From an uncultured Bacillota bacterium (GTDB taxonomy: Bacteria; Bacillota_I; Bacilli_A; RFN20; CAG-449), in NCBI GenBank assembly GCA_902493275.1, contig CABUOQ010000027.1:1-24830 (forward strand): 24,830 bases of DNA, in the 5' to 3' direction. The notes beneath the pieces were generated by a model. That model was not told the origin of the DNA. It saw nothing but the letters and a program-made list of their open reading frames with translations, and ran no database searches. Position numbers and translations under genes: made by a program. Positions 6,679 through 13,749 of this stretch are shown here, piece by piece (positions within the stretch are counted from its first letter, which is position 1; each line of letters opens with the position of its first letter).

Positions 6679-8330
6679 AAATGCAAACGGTCAAAAAGAA
6701 TAATCAATTTTACGGAGGTGAAAAAATAACAGCGCTATATTGTAGGCTTAGCCGCGATGATGACCTGAGCGGAGATAGCAACAGTATTGTGCATCAGAAA
6801 GAGATTCTCGAAGAGTACGCAAAGCGGCGCGGGTTTTCCAATCCTGCTTACTATGTGGACGATGGGTACAGTGGAACGAACTTTAATAGACCGGATTTTC
6901 AACGAATGCTCAAAGACATAGAGAGCGGACTTGTAGGAACGGTTATAGTAAAAGATATGTCGCGTTTCGGGCGTAACTACATAATGGTCGGGTACTATAC
7001 GGAAATACTGTTCGAGCAAGCGGGAATACGGTTTATAGCCGTAAACGATGGAGTAGACAACGAACACGATAGCGACGAGTTTACACCGTTTAGAAACATC
7101 ATCAATGAGTGGTATGCAAGAGACACAAGCAAAAAGGTGAAAGCCGTGTTACGAGCAAAAGGCAAGTCAGGGAAACATTTGAGTGCAGTTCCGCCGTATG
7201 GGTATGTAAAAGATCCAACAGACAAGACAAAGTGGATCATTGACGAGGAAGCGGCGGCGGTTGTACGAGAAGTTTACAAGCTGTTTATCGAAGGCGTTGA
7301 AATGAATGAAGTAGCCAAGATGTTAACCGCGCGCAAGATTGATCCCCCGATAGTACATTTTGAAAAGCTCGGATTGCCGGTAAGAAGTAAGAGTGAATGT
7401 CCGCAAGTATGGAGTAGCAGTTCGCTATACAATATGCTCAAACAAGAAGCATATACAGGTAGCACAATCAACTTCAAGACAGCAAAAACATCATATAAGA
7501 CAACCGATCAGATATTTTTGCCGCGAGAAGAGTGGGCGATTTTTGAGAATACGCAAGAGGCGATTATAGACAAGGAAACCTTTGCTATTGTTCAAAAAAT
7601 GCGAGAGAGCAGGCGCAGACCGAGAATTCAGAACAGAAAAGAAAACATATTTGCCGGACTATTGCGCTGTGGCGATTGTGGGAATAAATTGTACTATCAT
7701 CGTCGTGGGCAAGAGGATGCTTATGAAGGCTTTACTTGCGCATCGTTCAAGAAAAACAAACGTTGTAGTTCACATTATATTTCGTTGTCGGCGATTACGG
7801 AAGTTGTATTGACCGATTTACGGCGTGTGTGCGAATGCGCAAAGGAACGTGAAAAAGAATTTGTGCAGATGTATCGAGATGATTGCGCACGAAAAAGCAA
7901 CCGCTTACAGGGAACGTCGAAAAGCGAATTGAAACGAATAGAAAATCGCTGTTTAGAAATCGACGAGATAATTCGCAAGCTGTACGAGGACAATGTGCGC
8001 GGACGGATAACCGACGAGCGGTTCGATATTCTTGCAAAAGGTTATGAAGCGGAAAAAGCCGAGTTAAAAGAGAAATCACAACAAATTCAAACGGCATTAA
8101 AAGCGTCGGCTCAAGATGACGAGAATCTCGAAAACTTTATGAGGTTGGTAAAACGCTATACGGAAATTCCCGAATTAAGCAGAGAAATACTAAATGCTTT
8201 CATTGATGGTATTTATGTCGGAAAGACGACAAAGACAGAAATCCCCTCTAAACGAAAGCGCAAAAAGTATAAGAAAACGCGAACGATTCGGATAGTGTAC
8301 AAGTTTATAGGCGCGATCAATCTAAATTAA
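6672..8330 (+). CDS. Large serine recombinase, TnpX/Tn4451 type
   Basis: A 552-residue site-specific recombinase that excises and integrates the element through a circular intermediate. The resolvase domain (about 19-165) has the catalytic serine in YCRLSRDDD (Ser27), followed by DGYSGTNFNRPDFQRML and KDMSRFGRNYI. A Recombinase domain (about 180-300; PPYGYVKDP, SSSLYNMLKQEAYTG) follows. A zinc ribbon starts at about residue 333 (CGDCGNKLYYH, then FTCASFKKNKRCSSHYIS). A coiled-coil/DUF4368-like C-terminal region is rich in Lys/Glu, and the end is basic. The start ATG 6672 has GGAGGT at 6658-6663; ATG 6681 is an alternative. A second GGAGGTG lies inside the gene (about 6714-6720), five bases before an ATA codon at the domain boundary, probably by chance. 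A hairpin follows the stop. Confidence 0.92.
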   Translation: MLEMQTVKKNNQFYGGEKITALYCRLSRDDDLSGDSNSIVHQKEILEEYAKRRGFSNPAYYVDDGYSGTNFNRPDFQRMLKDIESGLVGTVIVKDMSRFGRNYIMVGYYTEILFEQAGIRFIAVNDGVDNEHDSDEFTPFRNIINEWYARDTSKKVKAVLRAKGKSGKHLSAVPPYGYVKDPTDKTKWIIDEEAAAVVREVYKLFIEGVEMNEVAKMLTARKIDPPIVHFEKLGLPVRSKSECPQVWSSSSLYNMLKQEAYTGSTINFKTAKTSYKTTDQIFLPREEWAIFENTQEAIIDKETFAIVQKMRESRRRPRIQNRKENIFAGLLRCGDCGNKLYYHRRGQEDAYEGFTCASFKKNKRCSSHYISLSAITEVVLTDLRRVCECAKEREKEFVQMYRDDCARKSNRLQGTSKSELKRIENRCLEIDEIIRKLYEDNVRGRITDERFDILAKGYEAEKAELKEKSQQIQTALKASAQDDENLENFMRLVKRYTEIPELSREILNAFIDGIYVGKTTKTEIPSKRKRKKYKKTRTIRIVYKFIGAINLN

Positions 8331-8337
8331 AACAAAA

Positions 8338-8379
8338 GGACACGGCAGACGGCGTGAAAACCGTTTGCCAAATGTGTCC
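8338..8379 (+). terminator. Long hairpin after the recombinase, possible terminator or element end
   Basis: GGACAC (8338-8343) pairs with GTGTCC (8374-8379), and inside it GGCAGACGG (8344-8352) pairs with CCGTTTGCC (8361-8369) with one wobble. No T-run follows, so termination would be weak. Its position a few bases after the recombinase stop also fits a structure at the right end of the element. Confidence 0.5.
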
Positions 8380-8489
8380 CTACGAATACCTTACGAGGAT
8401 AAGAAAAATGCAACAAAGTTGATTTTTTGTAAAAGAACAATCGAGAAACCAGATTTCCTGTTTTCCACAAAAACAATAATTGTCCTTCT

Positions 8490-9290
8490 GTGGATATTCG
8501 TGTCAGCTTTGAAGAAACGGGGCTTTATTATCTTAATAGCAGATACTATGATCCTAATACTGGTAGATTTATCTCTCCTGACATCTTATCTATCCTTGAT
8601 GAAACTAGATTTCAAATTAATGGATTGAACTTATACTGTTACTGTGGCAATGATCCGATTAACAAGTATGATCCGAGTGGACAGTTTCCAATTCTAGCCT
8701 GTATTTTAGGCTTAACTGCATTAGTAGGAATGGGTCTAACAATTGGAGGAGTTGCTAGTGATAATAACACTATGACGGCGATTGGACTAACTATGGTGGC
8801 TATACCTGCGTTAATTTCGGGAGGAATGGCGATTGCAGCAGGTATAGGCGGTGCAACTTTGACAGTTATAGTTGGAGGAGTAACGACAGTAGCGGGAATC
8901 GGTAGTGGATTGTTTGCTTCTGCTGAATATCAAGAAGTTACTGGTTATGGTAATTGGATTCAAGAATCAACAGGAATGAGTGAAGGACTTTACAACACGT
9001 TATTATTGTCTACTGCAGCTATCGCAACTTTAGGAACAATTGCTTCAAGCATTGGATATTCTTTTAATATAAAATCTATTACCCAGATCGGTAGAGTTGA
9101 TAATTATTATGGAATTAAATTTACACAGCCTACTAATAGTGGATATGCAAAAATTAAAACACTTGGATTGCATTCACCTCATAATGGGCACCCTTGGCCT
9201 TGGCAATTAAATAGTATTAATCCTCAAACTGGTTCTATAGGGAAAAAAATAAGGTGGGATTTATTGTTTAGGAGGTTACTTGGCAGATGA
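8490..9290 (+). CDS. Orphan RHS C-terminal module with variable toxin tail (5'-truncated)
   Basis: Residues 8-66 carry the conserved end of an RHS/YD-repeat core: EETGLYYLNSRYYDPNTGRF, then QINGLNLYCYCGNDPINKYD ending in PSG. In this superfamily the part after that is a variable toxin. Here it has two glycine-rich hydrophobic blocks (about 68-145 and 165-192) that may help cross a membrane, then a C-terminal domain (about 200-266) with HSPHNGH (His228, His231, His234) and a basic end. I do not recognise the toxin family; the histidine cluster could be catalytic or metal-binding. The GTG at 8490 has no ribosome site, and RHS homology upstream survives only in another frame (SFCGYS at 8483-8500), so the front of the gene is lost. 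It overlaps the next gene by 11 bases. Confidence 0.7.
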   Translation: MDIRVSFEETGLYYLNSRYYDPNTGRFISPDILSILDETRFQINGLNLYCYCGNDPINKYDPSGQFPILACILGLTALVGMGLTIGGVASDNNTMTAIGLTMVAIPALISGGMAIAAGIGGATLTVIVGGVTTVAGIGSGLFASAEYQEVTGYGNWIQESTGMSEGLYNTLLLSTAAIATLGTIASSIGYSFNIKSITQIGRVDNYYGIKFTQPTNSGYAKIKTLGLHSPHNGHPWPWQLNSINPQTGSIGKKIRWDLLFRRLLGR

Positions 9291-9636
9291 AAAAAATTTA
9301 GAAGCGTTGTTAGAAGATTATTGTAAAATACAAGTTAATGAATTGAAAAATTCTGCTTTGTTTAAAGAATTAGTGAAAATAAATAATGAGAATGGAAATC
9401 TTACTAAGTTAAATTTTGGTAAAGGGATTGACTCTTATTCAAATAACTATTACATTAATTTAGAGATATTAAATGCAAACGAAAAACTTATTGAGACTTA
9501 CAACGGAAATTTAACAACATCTTGTTGCTTAATTACAAAGGACAAAAAGAATAGATATGAATTTTTAAACTGGAATGATGATAATGAGTTTCTAGATGAT
9601 ATCCGATGGATAATTAAAGAATCTAGTAACTTGTAA
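9280..9636 (+). CDS. Candidate immunity protein for the RHS toxin tail
   Basis: A 118-residue soluble, acidic protein without membrane segments or signal peptide, and without motifs I recognise. The likely start is TTG 9280, 4 bases after AGGAGG (9270-9275), and it overlaps the last codons of the toxin gene; the ATG at 9287 is in another frame and runs into a stop at once. A small unrelated gene overlapping the 3' end of a polymorphic toxin is the standard location for its cognate immunity gene, which is the basis for the call. Function is inferred from position only. Confidence 0.6.
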   Translation: MADEKNLEALLEDYCKIQVNELKNSALFKELVKINNENGNLTKLNFGKGIDSYSNNYYINLEILNANEKLIETYNGNLTTSCCLITKDKKNRYEFLNWNDDNEFLDDIRWIIKESSNL

Positions 9637-9759
9637 GCAAATATAATAACAAGTATTTATTAGAAAAAATAAGACAAATTTTGGTTAAATAAAAATGATG
9701 TTGGTTAATAGTTGTTTTAAGATAAACGAATAGTTAGTCAATGATAAAATAAATGTTGG

Positions 9760-10079
9760 TTTGGTGCGTTAATTGCAATTGGCTTAGGAGCGTTGGAGGC
9801 TTATCGAGTGGAAGAGGTGCTCAACACTTTAAATCTATTGGAAGCAATCTTGATGATACAGGAAAAACTGGTGTTAAGGCGATTTTAACTGCGTTTGATA
9901 GATATGGAACAGGTGCAGGTTATCAAAAAGTAATAAATTTATGGGGAGGTAGAGTTGCTAATTCTCTTGCAAATTCTATTTCTCAAAACTTCACAAAAAG
10001 TGTATTGATTATTTTGGACATAACGGCAACAATATATGGATTAAGTTATAGCTTAGGACAAATTGATTGGGAATTCTAG
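9760..10079 (+). pseudogene. Second orphan polymorphic-toxin tail, frameshifted
   Basis: The frame from 9760 reads WFGALIAIGLGA, a glycine-rich hydrophobic stretch like those preceding RHS toxin tails, and then goes off into unrelated sequence. One frame away, from about 9792, VGGLSSGRGAQHFKSIGSNL continues coherently through a Gly/Asn-rich tail (TAFDRYGTGAGYQKVINLWG) to TAG 10077-10079. A one-base indel near 9787-9797 joins the two. There is no start codon with a ribosome site, and the frame is blocked by TAA 9745 upstream. I read it as the relic of another toxin C-terminus that once followed an RHS core. The toxic activity is not recognisable. Confidence 0.5.
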
Positions 10080-10089
10080 GAGGGAATTT

Positions 10090-10554
10090 ATGGAATTGTT
10101 ATATTTAGTTGGAACTATATGGTCAATTTTATTAATAATATTTGCTATGTGCCTTGATACTAGAAGACCAATGTCAACGAAATTAAAGTATAAATATAGA
10201 GTTAAGGATGATTCAATATTTAGAAAGATAATTAAATTTAAAGATAGAGAACATTGTCCTTGCAATTATTTTAAAATTGTCCCATTCTATGTGTTTCTAT
10301 TATTAGCAATTCTCAGTTTAATCCTATTATTTGTTGATATATTTGCTAATGGAGTTATTACAAACGTTGTTCCAGAAAAAGTATTTATTATTATAATGCT
10401 ATGCATTTTAGGTGTTAGTATATTGTACTTCCTTGTTATTGTTATTTGGTGGGAAATTGTTGATTATAAAGAGTTTAAGTTCACCAAAGAAGAAAAGGAA
10501 GAGTTAAAACAATTAAGAAAACTTAGAAAAGAAAACAAAAAGAATAAATTATAG
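10090..10554 (+). CDS. Small membrane protein, candidate second immunity protein
   Basis: A 154-residue protein starting at ATG 10090 behind AGGAGGG (10078-10084), which overlaps the stop of the preceding toxin relic. Three membrane helices are visible: about 3-22, 64-86 and 97-122. The loop between the first two is charged and has two cysteines (CPC, 56-58). The C-terminal 30 residues are Lys/Glu-rich and should be cytoplasmic. I do not recognise the family. Directly following a toxin tail it is well placed to be an immunity protein against a membrane-active or periplasmic toxin; this is inference. A strong terminator ends the unit 26 bases later. Confidence 0.6.
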   Translation: MELLYLVGTIWSILLIIFAMCLDTRRPMSTKLKYKYRVKDDSIFRKIIKFKDREHCPCNYFKIVPFYVFLLLAILSLILLFVDIFANGVITNVVPEKVFIIIMLCILGVSILYFLVIVIWWEIVDYKEFKFTKEEKEELKQLRKLRKENKKNKL

Positions 10555-10579
10555 CGAATTACTTTCACAAGCAAAACTA

Positions 10580-10616
10580 GGCGAGTTTACCTTATGGTAG
10601 ATTCGTCTTTTCTTTT
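10580..10616 (+). terminator. Rho-independent terminator after the second cassette
   Basis: GGCGAGTTTACC (10580-10591) pairs along its whole 12-base length with GGTAGATTCGTC (10596-10607), including three G-T wobbles, around a TTAT loop. TTTTCTTTT follows. Confidence 0.8.
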
Positions 10617-10639
10617 GCGATATAGGAAAAAGATAAAAA

Positions 10640-10671
10640 TAATATATTAAATGAAATTCATTAATATATTA
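10640..10671. repeat. AT-rich inverted repeat before the third small gene
   Basis: TAATATATTAAATGAA (10640-10655) and TTCATTAATATATTA (10657-10671) are reverse complements apart from one bulged A. It lies between the terminator and the next small gene and could be an operator or a cruciform-forming site. Confidence 0.5.
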
Positions 10672-10735
10672 GAAAATATATGTTAAATTTAGGATGAAAA
10701 GAATTACTAGAATTAATTAAGGAGTGATTAGGTTA

Positions 10736-11018
10736 ATGAACTATAATTACGAAGAAATTATAAATAATTTAAATAAAGAAAAAATTGAAGCAAAACTTGT
10801 TGAAGATGATTTGGAAACAGTATTTTTTTATAAAAAAATTAGAGAAGATTATAAGCTAGCTAAATTTGGAAGAAAAGGAATTTTTACACCTAAACAATAT
10901 GGAATAATGTTCAGATATTGCAGATAAATTATTATTAGACTTCGTAATTAATATTGATTTATTAATTAAAATTTATGCAGTAGATAATATCTTTACGGAA
11001 ACAATAAATTTTAAATAG
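10736..11018 (+). pseudogene. Third small cassette gene, frameshifted (unknown product)
   Basis: ATG 10736 (or GTG 10724; an AAGGAG lies about 12 bases before the ATG) opens a frame reading MNYNYEEIINNLNKEKIEAK and on to GRKGIFTPKQYGIM, then stops at TAA 10925-10927. From 10911 the next frame continues naturally: SDIADKLLLDFVINIDLLIK and on to TAG 11016-11018, giving about 95 residues in all. A one-base indel near 10905-10911 explains this. The intact product would be a small acidic soluble protein, the size of an immunity protein, in line with the two cassettes before it. No family is recognised. Confidence 0.5.
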
Positions 11019-11054
11019 TCATCTTGACAATATTATCTAGTAAAAACAAATTTA

Positions 11055-11093
11055 GCGAATCTGCATAATTGTGTGGATTCGTATTTATTTTTG
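11055..11093 (+). terminator. Rho-independent terminator closing the toxin-cassette region
   Basis: GCGAATCTGCA (11055-11065) pairs with TGTGGATTCGT (11072-11082), 11 positions with three wobbles, around a 6-base loop. ATTTATTTTTG follows. The stem resembles that of the terminator at 10580. Confidence 0.65.
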
Positions 11094-11141
11094 AAAAATG
11101 TCATTTAACACAAATAATTAATAGAATTAGGGTTATTAGAT

Positions 11142-11150
11142 TGTTATAAT
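11142..11150 (+). promoter_or_regulatory. Extended -10 promoter of the core operon
   Basis: TG-T-TATAAT at 11142-11150, with no good -35 element (TAGAAT at 11122-11127 is weak). Transcription would start near 11157, just before the ybeY Shine-Dalgarno sequence AGGAAG. Confidence 0.6.
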
Positions 11151-11170
11151 GTAAGCAGGAAGAAAAAAAT

Positions 11171-11629
11171 ATGAATATAGAAATGACATTTTCAAATGAA
11201 GTTGATCAAAAGTTTGATGAATTTGAGAAGATATATCAAGATTTAGCTCGAGTGATATTTAATTATTTAAATTTAAATGATTATTTTATTTTCGAAGTTG
11301 ATTTAGTTGATGAAGAAAAGATACATGAAATCAATAAAATTTATCGTCATATTGATCGACCAACAGATGTTATCTCATTTGCTTTTGAAGATAATAATGA
11401 TTTTAAAAATCTTAATGGTGAATTGCCACGCGATTTAGGTGAAATATTTATTTGTACCGATGTTGCAAAAAGGCAAAGTGAAGAATATAAACATTCTTTT
11501 CTTCGAGAGATGTCATTTTTATTTACACACGGAATTTTACACCTTTTAGGGTATGATCATATGACGATAGAGGATGAAAAAGTAATGTTCACTATTCAAG
11601 ATGAGATTATGGAAATAATGAAGTTATAA
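11171..11629 (+). CDS. ybeY: Endoribonuclease YbeY, rRNA maturation
   Basis: A 152-residue single-domain metalloenzyme that acts in 16S rRNA 3'-end maturation and ribosome quality control in the cytoplasm. The zinc motif HGILHLLGYDH (His120, His124, His130) is complete, and the conserved TDVISFAF (65-72) and LGEIFI segments are present. Length is normal for the family. It is the first gene of the core operon; in Bacilli ybeY similarly precedes dgkA, cdd and era, but dgkA is missing here. The start ATG 11171 follows AGGAAG. It is separated from the cassette DNA on the left by a terminator and its own promoter. Confidence 0.95.
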   Translation: MNIEMTFSNEVDQKFDEFEKIYQDLARVIFNYLNLNDYFIFEVDLVDEEKIHEINKIYRHIDRPTDVISFAFEDNNDFKNLNGELPRDLGEIFICTDVAKRQSEEYKHSFLREMSFLFTHGILHLLGYDHMTIEDEKVMFTIQDEIMEIMKL

Positions 11630-11650
11630 ATTTAATCTAGGAGGAAATGT

Positions 11651-12055
11651 ATGTTATCATTTGATGAATTGTTTGAAGAAGGGCTAAAAGCTAGAAAATT
11701 ATCATATAGCCCATATTCTAATTTCGCAGTAGGAGCAGTCCTTGAATGTAAAGATGGTAAATTAATCTATGGTGCTAATATTGAAAATGCAGCATTTGGT
11801 TTATCATTATGTGCAGAAAGAAATGCTATTTTTAAAGCGTATCTTGATGGATATCGTCAAGAAGATTATGTTCAATTATTAATTGTTGCTGATTCTGATG
11901 ACATTACTTCTCCTTGCGGCTCTTGTCGTCAAGTTTTAAGTGAATTAATGGGGTTAGACGTTCCAGTTTATTGCACGAATTTAAAGAAAAAATATATTAA
12001 AACATCTATAAGAGAATTGTTACCTTATAGTTTTTCAAAGGAAAATATGAAATAG
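11651..12055 (+). CDS. cdd: Cytidine deaminase
   Basis: A 134-residue zinc enzyme that deaminates cytidine and deoxycytidine to uridine and deoxyuridine for pyrimidine salvage. The catalytic CAERNA motif (Cys54, Glu56) and PCGSCRQVL (Cys89, Cys92) give the three zinc ligands and proton-shuttling glutamate of the tetrameric Bacillus-type enzymes, with matching length. A strong AGGAGG site precedes ATG 11651. The stop TAG overlaps the GTG start of era by one base. Confidence 0.95.
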   Translation: MLSFDELFEEGLKARKLSYSPYSNFAVGAVLECKDGKLIYGANIENAAFGLSLCAERNAIFKAYLDGYRQEDYVQLLIVADSDDITSPCGSCRQVLSELMGLDVPVYCTNLKKKYIKTSIRELLPYSFSKENMK

Positions 12056-12948
12056 TGAAAAAAGTAGGTTTTGTTTCAATTGTAGGAAAGACAAATGCGG
12101 GCAAGTCAACCCTATTAAATTTAATTATGAAGAAGAAAGTGTCCATTGCGACCTCTAAGCCCCAAACAACAAGAAATTCTATACAAGGAATTTATAATGA
12201 TGTTGATTCGCAAATTATATTCATAGATACACCAGGCATTGTTAAAAAGCATCAAAAATTAGATAGCTATATGAATAGACAAATATCATTTTCGTTAATT
12301 GATGTCGATGCGATGATTATTTTGATTGATGCCGGTGAGCCATTTGTTGAAGAACGTGATGCTAAATTGCAAGATTGGTTTTTAAAAGATGTTCCAACTT
12401 TTGTTGTTTTTAATAAAATCGATCTAACAAATGTTATGTTGATTAAAAATTTAAAAGAAAAGTATCAACAGCTATTTCCTAATGCTAAAATAATGGAAAT
12501 ATCATGTAAAGATAATTTTAATATCGATTCATTGATTAATGAGATAAAAAAAGTTCTTCCTGAGGGAGAAAATTATTATCCAGAAGAAATCACTTCTAAT
12601 CACCCTTTATCATTTCTTGTTCAAGAATTGATACGTGAAAAAATATTAAATTTCACTGATGAAGAAGTGCCTCATTGTGTCGCAGTTAAAGTTGATTCAA
12701 TGAAAAAAGTTAATCAAACGATGCAAATTGAAGCAACAATTCTTGTTGAAAAGAGTACTCAAAAGAAAATTTTGATTGGTAAGAATGGTTTAATGATTAA
12801 AAAAATTGGAATTGCTGCGCGAAAAGATATTGAAAGTATTATTGGTTATAAAGTAAATTTAAATACTTTTGTTCGTGTGGAAGAAAAGTGGCGCAATTCT
12901 GAAAATTGTTTAAATGATTTAGGATATCGATTAAAAGACGATGAATAA
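12055..12948 (+). CDS. era: GTPase Era
   Basis: A 297-residue ribosome-assembly GTPase that binds the 3' end of 16S rRNA. The G1 loop is GKTNAGKST (11-19), where the family usually has Pro-Asn-Val; the change is conservative and keeps GKS. TTRN (38-41), DTPG (58-61), NKID (120-123) and a SCKD G5-like motif follow. The C-terminal KH domain has the GKNGLMIKKIG loop (about 244-254). The GTG start at 12055 overlaps the cdd stop, so it is translationally coupled. It overlaps recO by 8 bases. Confidence 0.95.
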   Translation: MKKVGFVSIVGKTNAGKSTLLNLIMKKKVSIATSKPQTTRNSIQGIYNDVDSQIIFIDTPGIVKKHQKLDSYMNRQISFSLIDVDAMIILIDAGEPFVEERDAKLQDWFLKDVPTFVVFNKIDLTNVMLIKNLKEKYQQLFPNAKIMEISCKDNFNIDSLINEIKKVLPEGENYYPEEITSNHPLSFLVQELIREKILNFTDEEVPHCVAVKVDSMKKVNQTMQIEATILVEKSTQKKILIGKNGLMIKKIGIAARKDIESIIGYKVNLNTFVRVEEKWRNSENCLNDLGYRLKDDE

Positions 12949-13672
12949 TGAAGAAGTCTTAGTTCAAGGATTCGTTATAAAAAGTGTTGAATATAAAGAA
13001 AGTGATGCGATAATTACTTGTTTAACATCTGGAGGAATATTTTCTTTTAAAGCACGTGGCGTTTTAAAACCAGGAAGTAAAAATGCTGCTTCGTGTCTTT
13101 TATATGCATATTCGGAATTTGTCCTTCAAGAAAAAGATAATTATTATTTTTTAACTAAAGGCAAATTATTAAGTTCAAATTTTAAATTATATGATTCTAT
13201 TGACAATATGTGTATATTGGGGTTGATTTCAGAGAGTATTCTAAATTTTCTAGATAAACCTTCACCGATTATTTATAATATGTTTCAAAGATTAATCCAG
13301 GGAATAAATCAACACTTTGATATACTTACATTAGCGGTTTTATCTTTAGCTAAAATAATTGTTGAAAGTGGATATGGACTTATTACTAATCAATGTGTAA
13401 GATGTGGTAAAAAGACAAGAATTGTTTCAATAGATTATAGTGATGGCGGTTTTATTTGCCTTGATTGTATCAATGATAAAAAAGATGTTGATTCTCCAGA
13501 ATATCTAAAATCGATAAGATATTCTTTTATGGTTGATTGTGATGATTTTTTTCATTATGAATTCAAAAAAGAAATTGCAATAAGACTAATCAAAGAATAT
13601 ATGAATTATCTTTTAGACCAATTTGGATATCGAAAGGTTAATTTCTACGACTTATTTAATAATTTGTACTAA
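12941..13672 (+). CDS. recO: DNA repair protein RecO
   Basis: A 243-residue recombination mediator that, with RecF and RecR, loads RecA onto SSB-coated DNA and anneals strands. The N-terminal OB fold (about 1-80; VIKSVEYKESDAIITCLT) is followed by a helical domain and the zinc motif CVRCGKKT at Cys152/Cys155 with CLDC at Cys173/Cys176. Length is normal. Its start overlaps the end of era. It ends 78 bases before glyQS, where a separate promoter is found. Confidence 0.92.
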   Translation: MNNEEVLVQGFVIKSVEYKESDAIITCLTSGGIFSFKARGVLKPGSKNAASCLLYAYSEFVLQEKDNYYFLTKGKLLSSNFKLYDSIDNMCILGLISESILNFLDKPSPIIYNMFQRLIQGINQHFDILTLAVLSLAKIIVESGYGLITNQCVRCGKKTRIVSIDYSDGGFICLDCINDKKDVDSPEYLKSIRYSFMVDCDDFFHYEFKKEIAIRLIKEYMNYLLDQFGYRKVNFYDLFNNLY

Positions 13673-13689
13673 ACAACACTCATAATAGG

Positions 13690-13718
13690 TTGACAATAAA
13701 AAATGACGATGATAATAT
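13690..13718 (+). promoter_or_regulatory. Internal promoter ahead of glyQS
   Basis: TTGACA (13690-13695), 17-base spacer, TAATAT (13713-13718). It provides separate transcription of glyQS, dnaG and rpoD. No T-box leader precedes glyQS; the spacer is too short and lacks the T-box sequence. Confidence 0.55.
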
Positions 13719-13749
13719 AAATAAGATTTTGTTTTTAAGGAGCATTAAA

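Larger units (their letters stand above)
3164..8380 (+). mobile_element. Integrative mobilizable element (MobV relaxase plus TnpX-type serine recombinase), ends approximate
   Basis: The block holds a regulator, candidate oriT, relaxase, small accessory genes and a large serine recombinase, all on the plus strand. It is visibly richer in G+C than the A+T-rich DNA on either side, supporting transfer from another lineage. The recombinase usually sits at one end of such elements, which puts the right end just after 8330. The left end lies somewhere between 2830 and 3180. TnpX-type elements recombine at a GA dinucleotide and leave little target trace, so exact ends cannot be read from sequence alone. 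No type IV secretion or coupling protein is present, so it would be mobilized by helper elements. Confidence 0.7.

Noticed and set aside
6714..6729. GGAGGTG followed by ATA as an alternative start of the serine recombinase.
   Set aside because: The upstream ATG 6672 has its own well-placed GGAGGT, and the encoded GGEKITALY segment fits the usual start of the resolvase domain.
2953..8389. A 9-bp inverted match GTATTCGTA (2953-2961) and TACGAATAC (8381-8389), possible terminal repeats of the element.
   Set aside because: Similarity does not extend beyond 9 bases, and a match of this length between two stretches of a few hundred bases is not unlikely by chance.
8365..8628. Hydrophobic plus-strand frame overlapping the RHS tail.
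   Set aside because: It is a frame shadow of the RHS core sequence, which shows clear family motifs in the other frame.
13700..13749. T-box riboswitch ahead of glyQS.
   Set aside because: The leader between promoter and start codon is too short, and no T-box sequence or antiterminator stem is visible.
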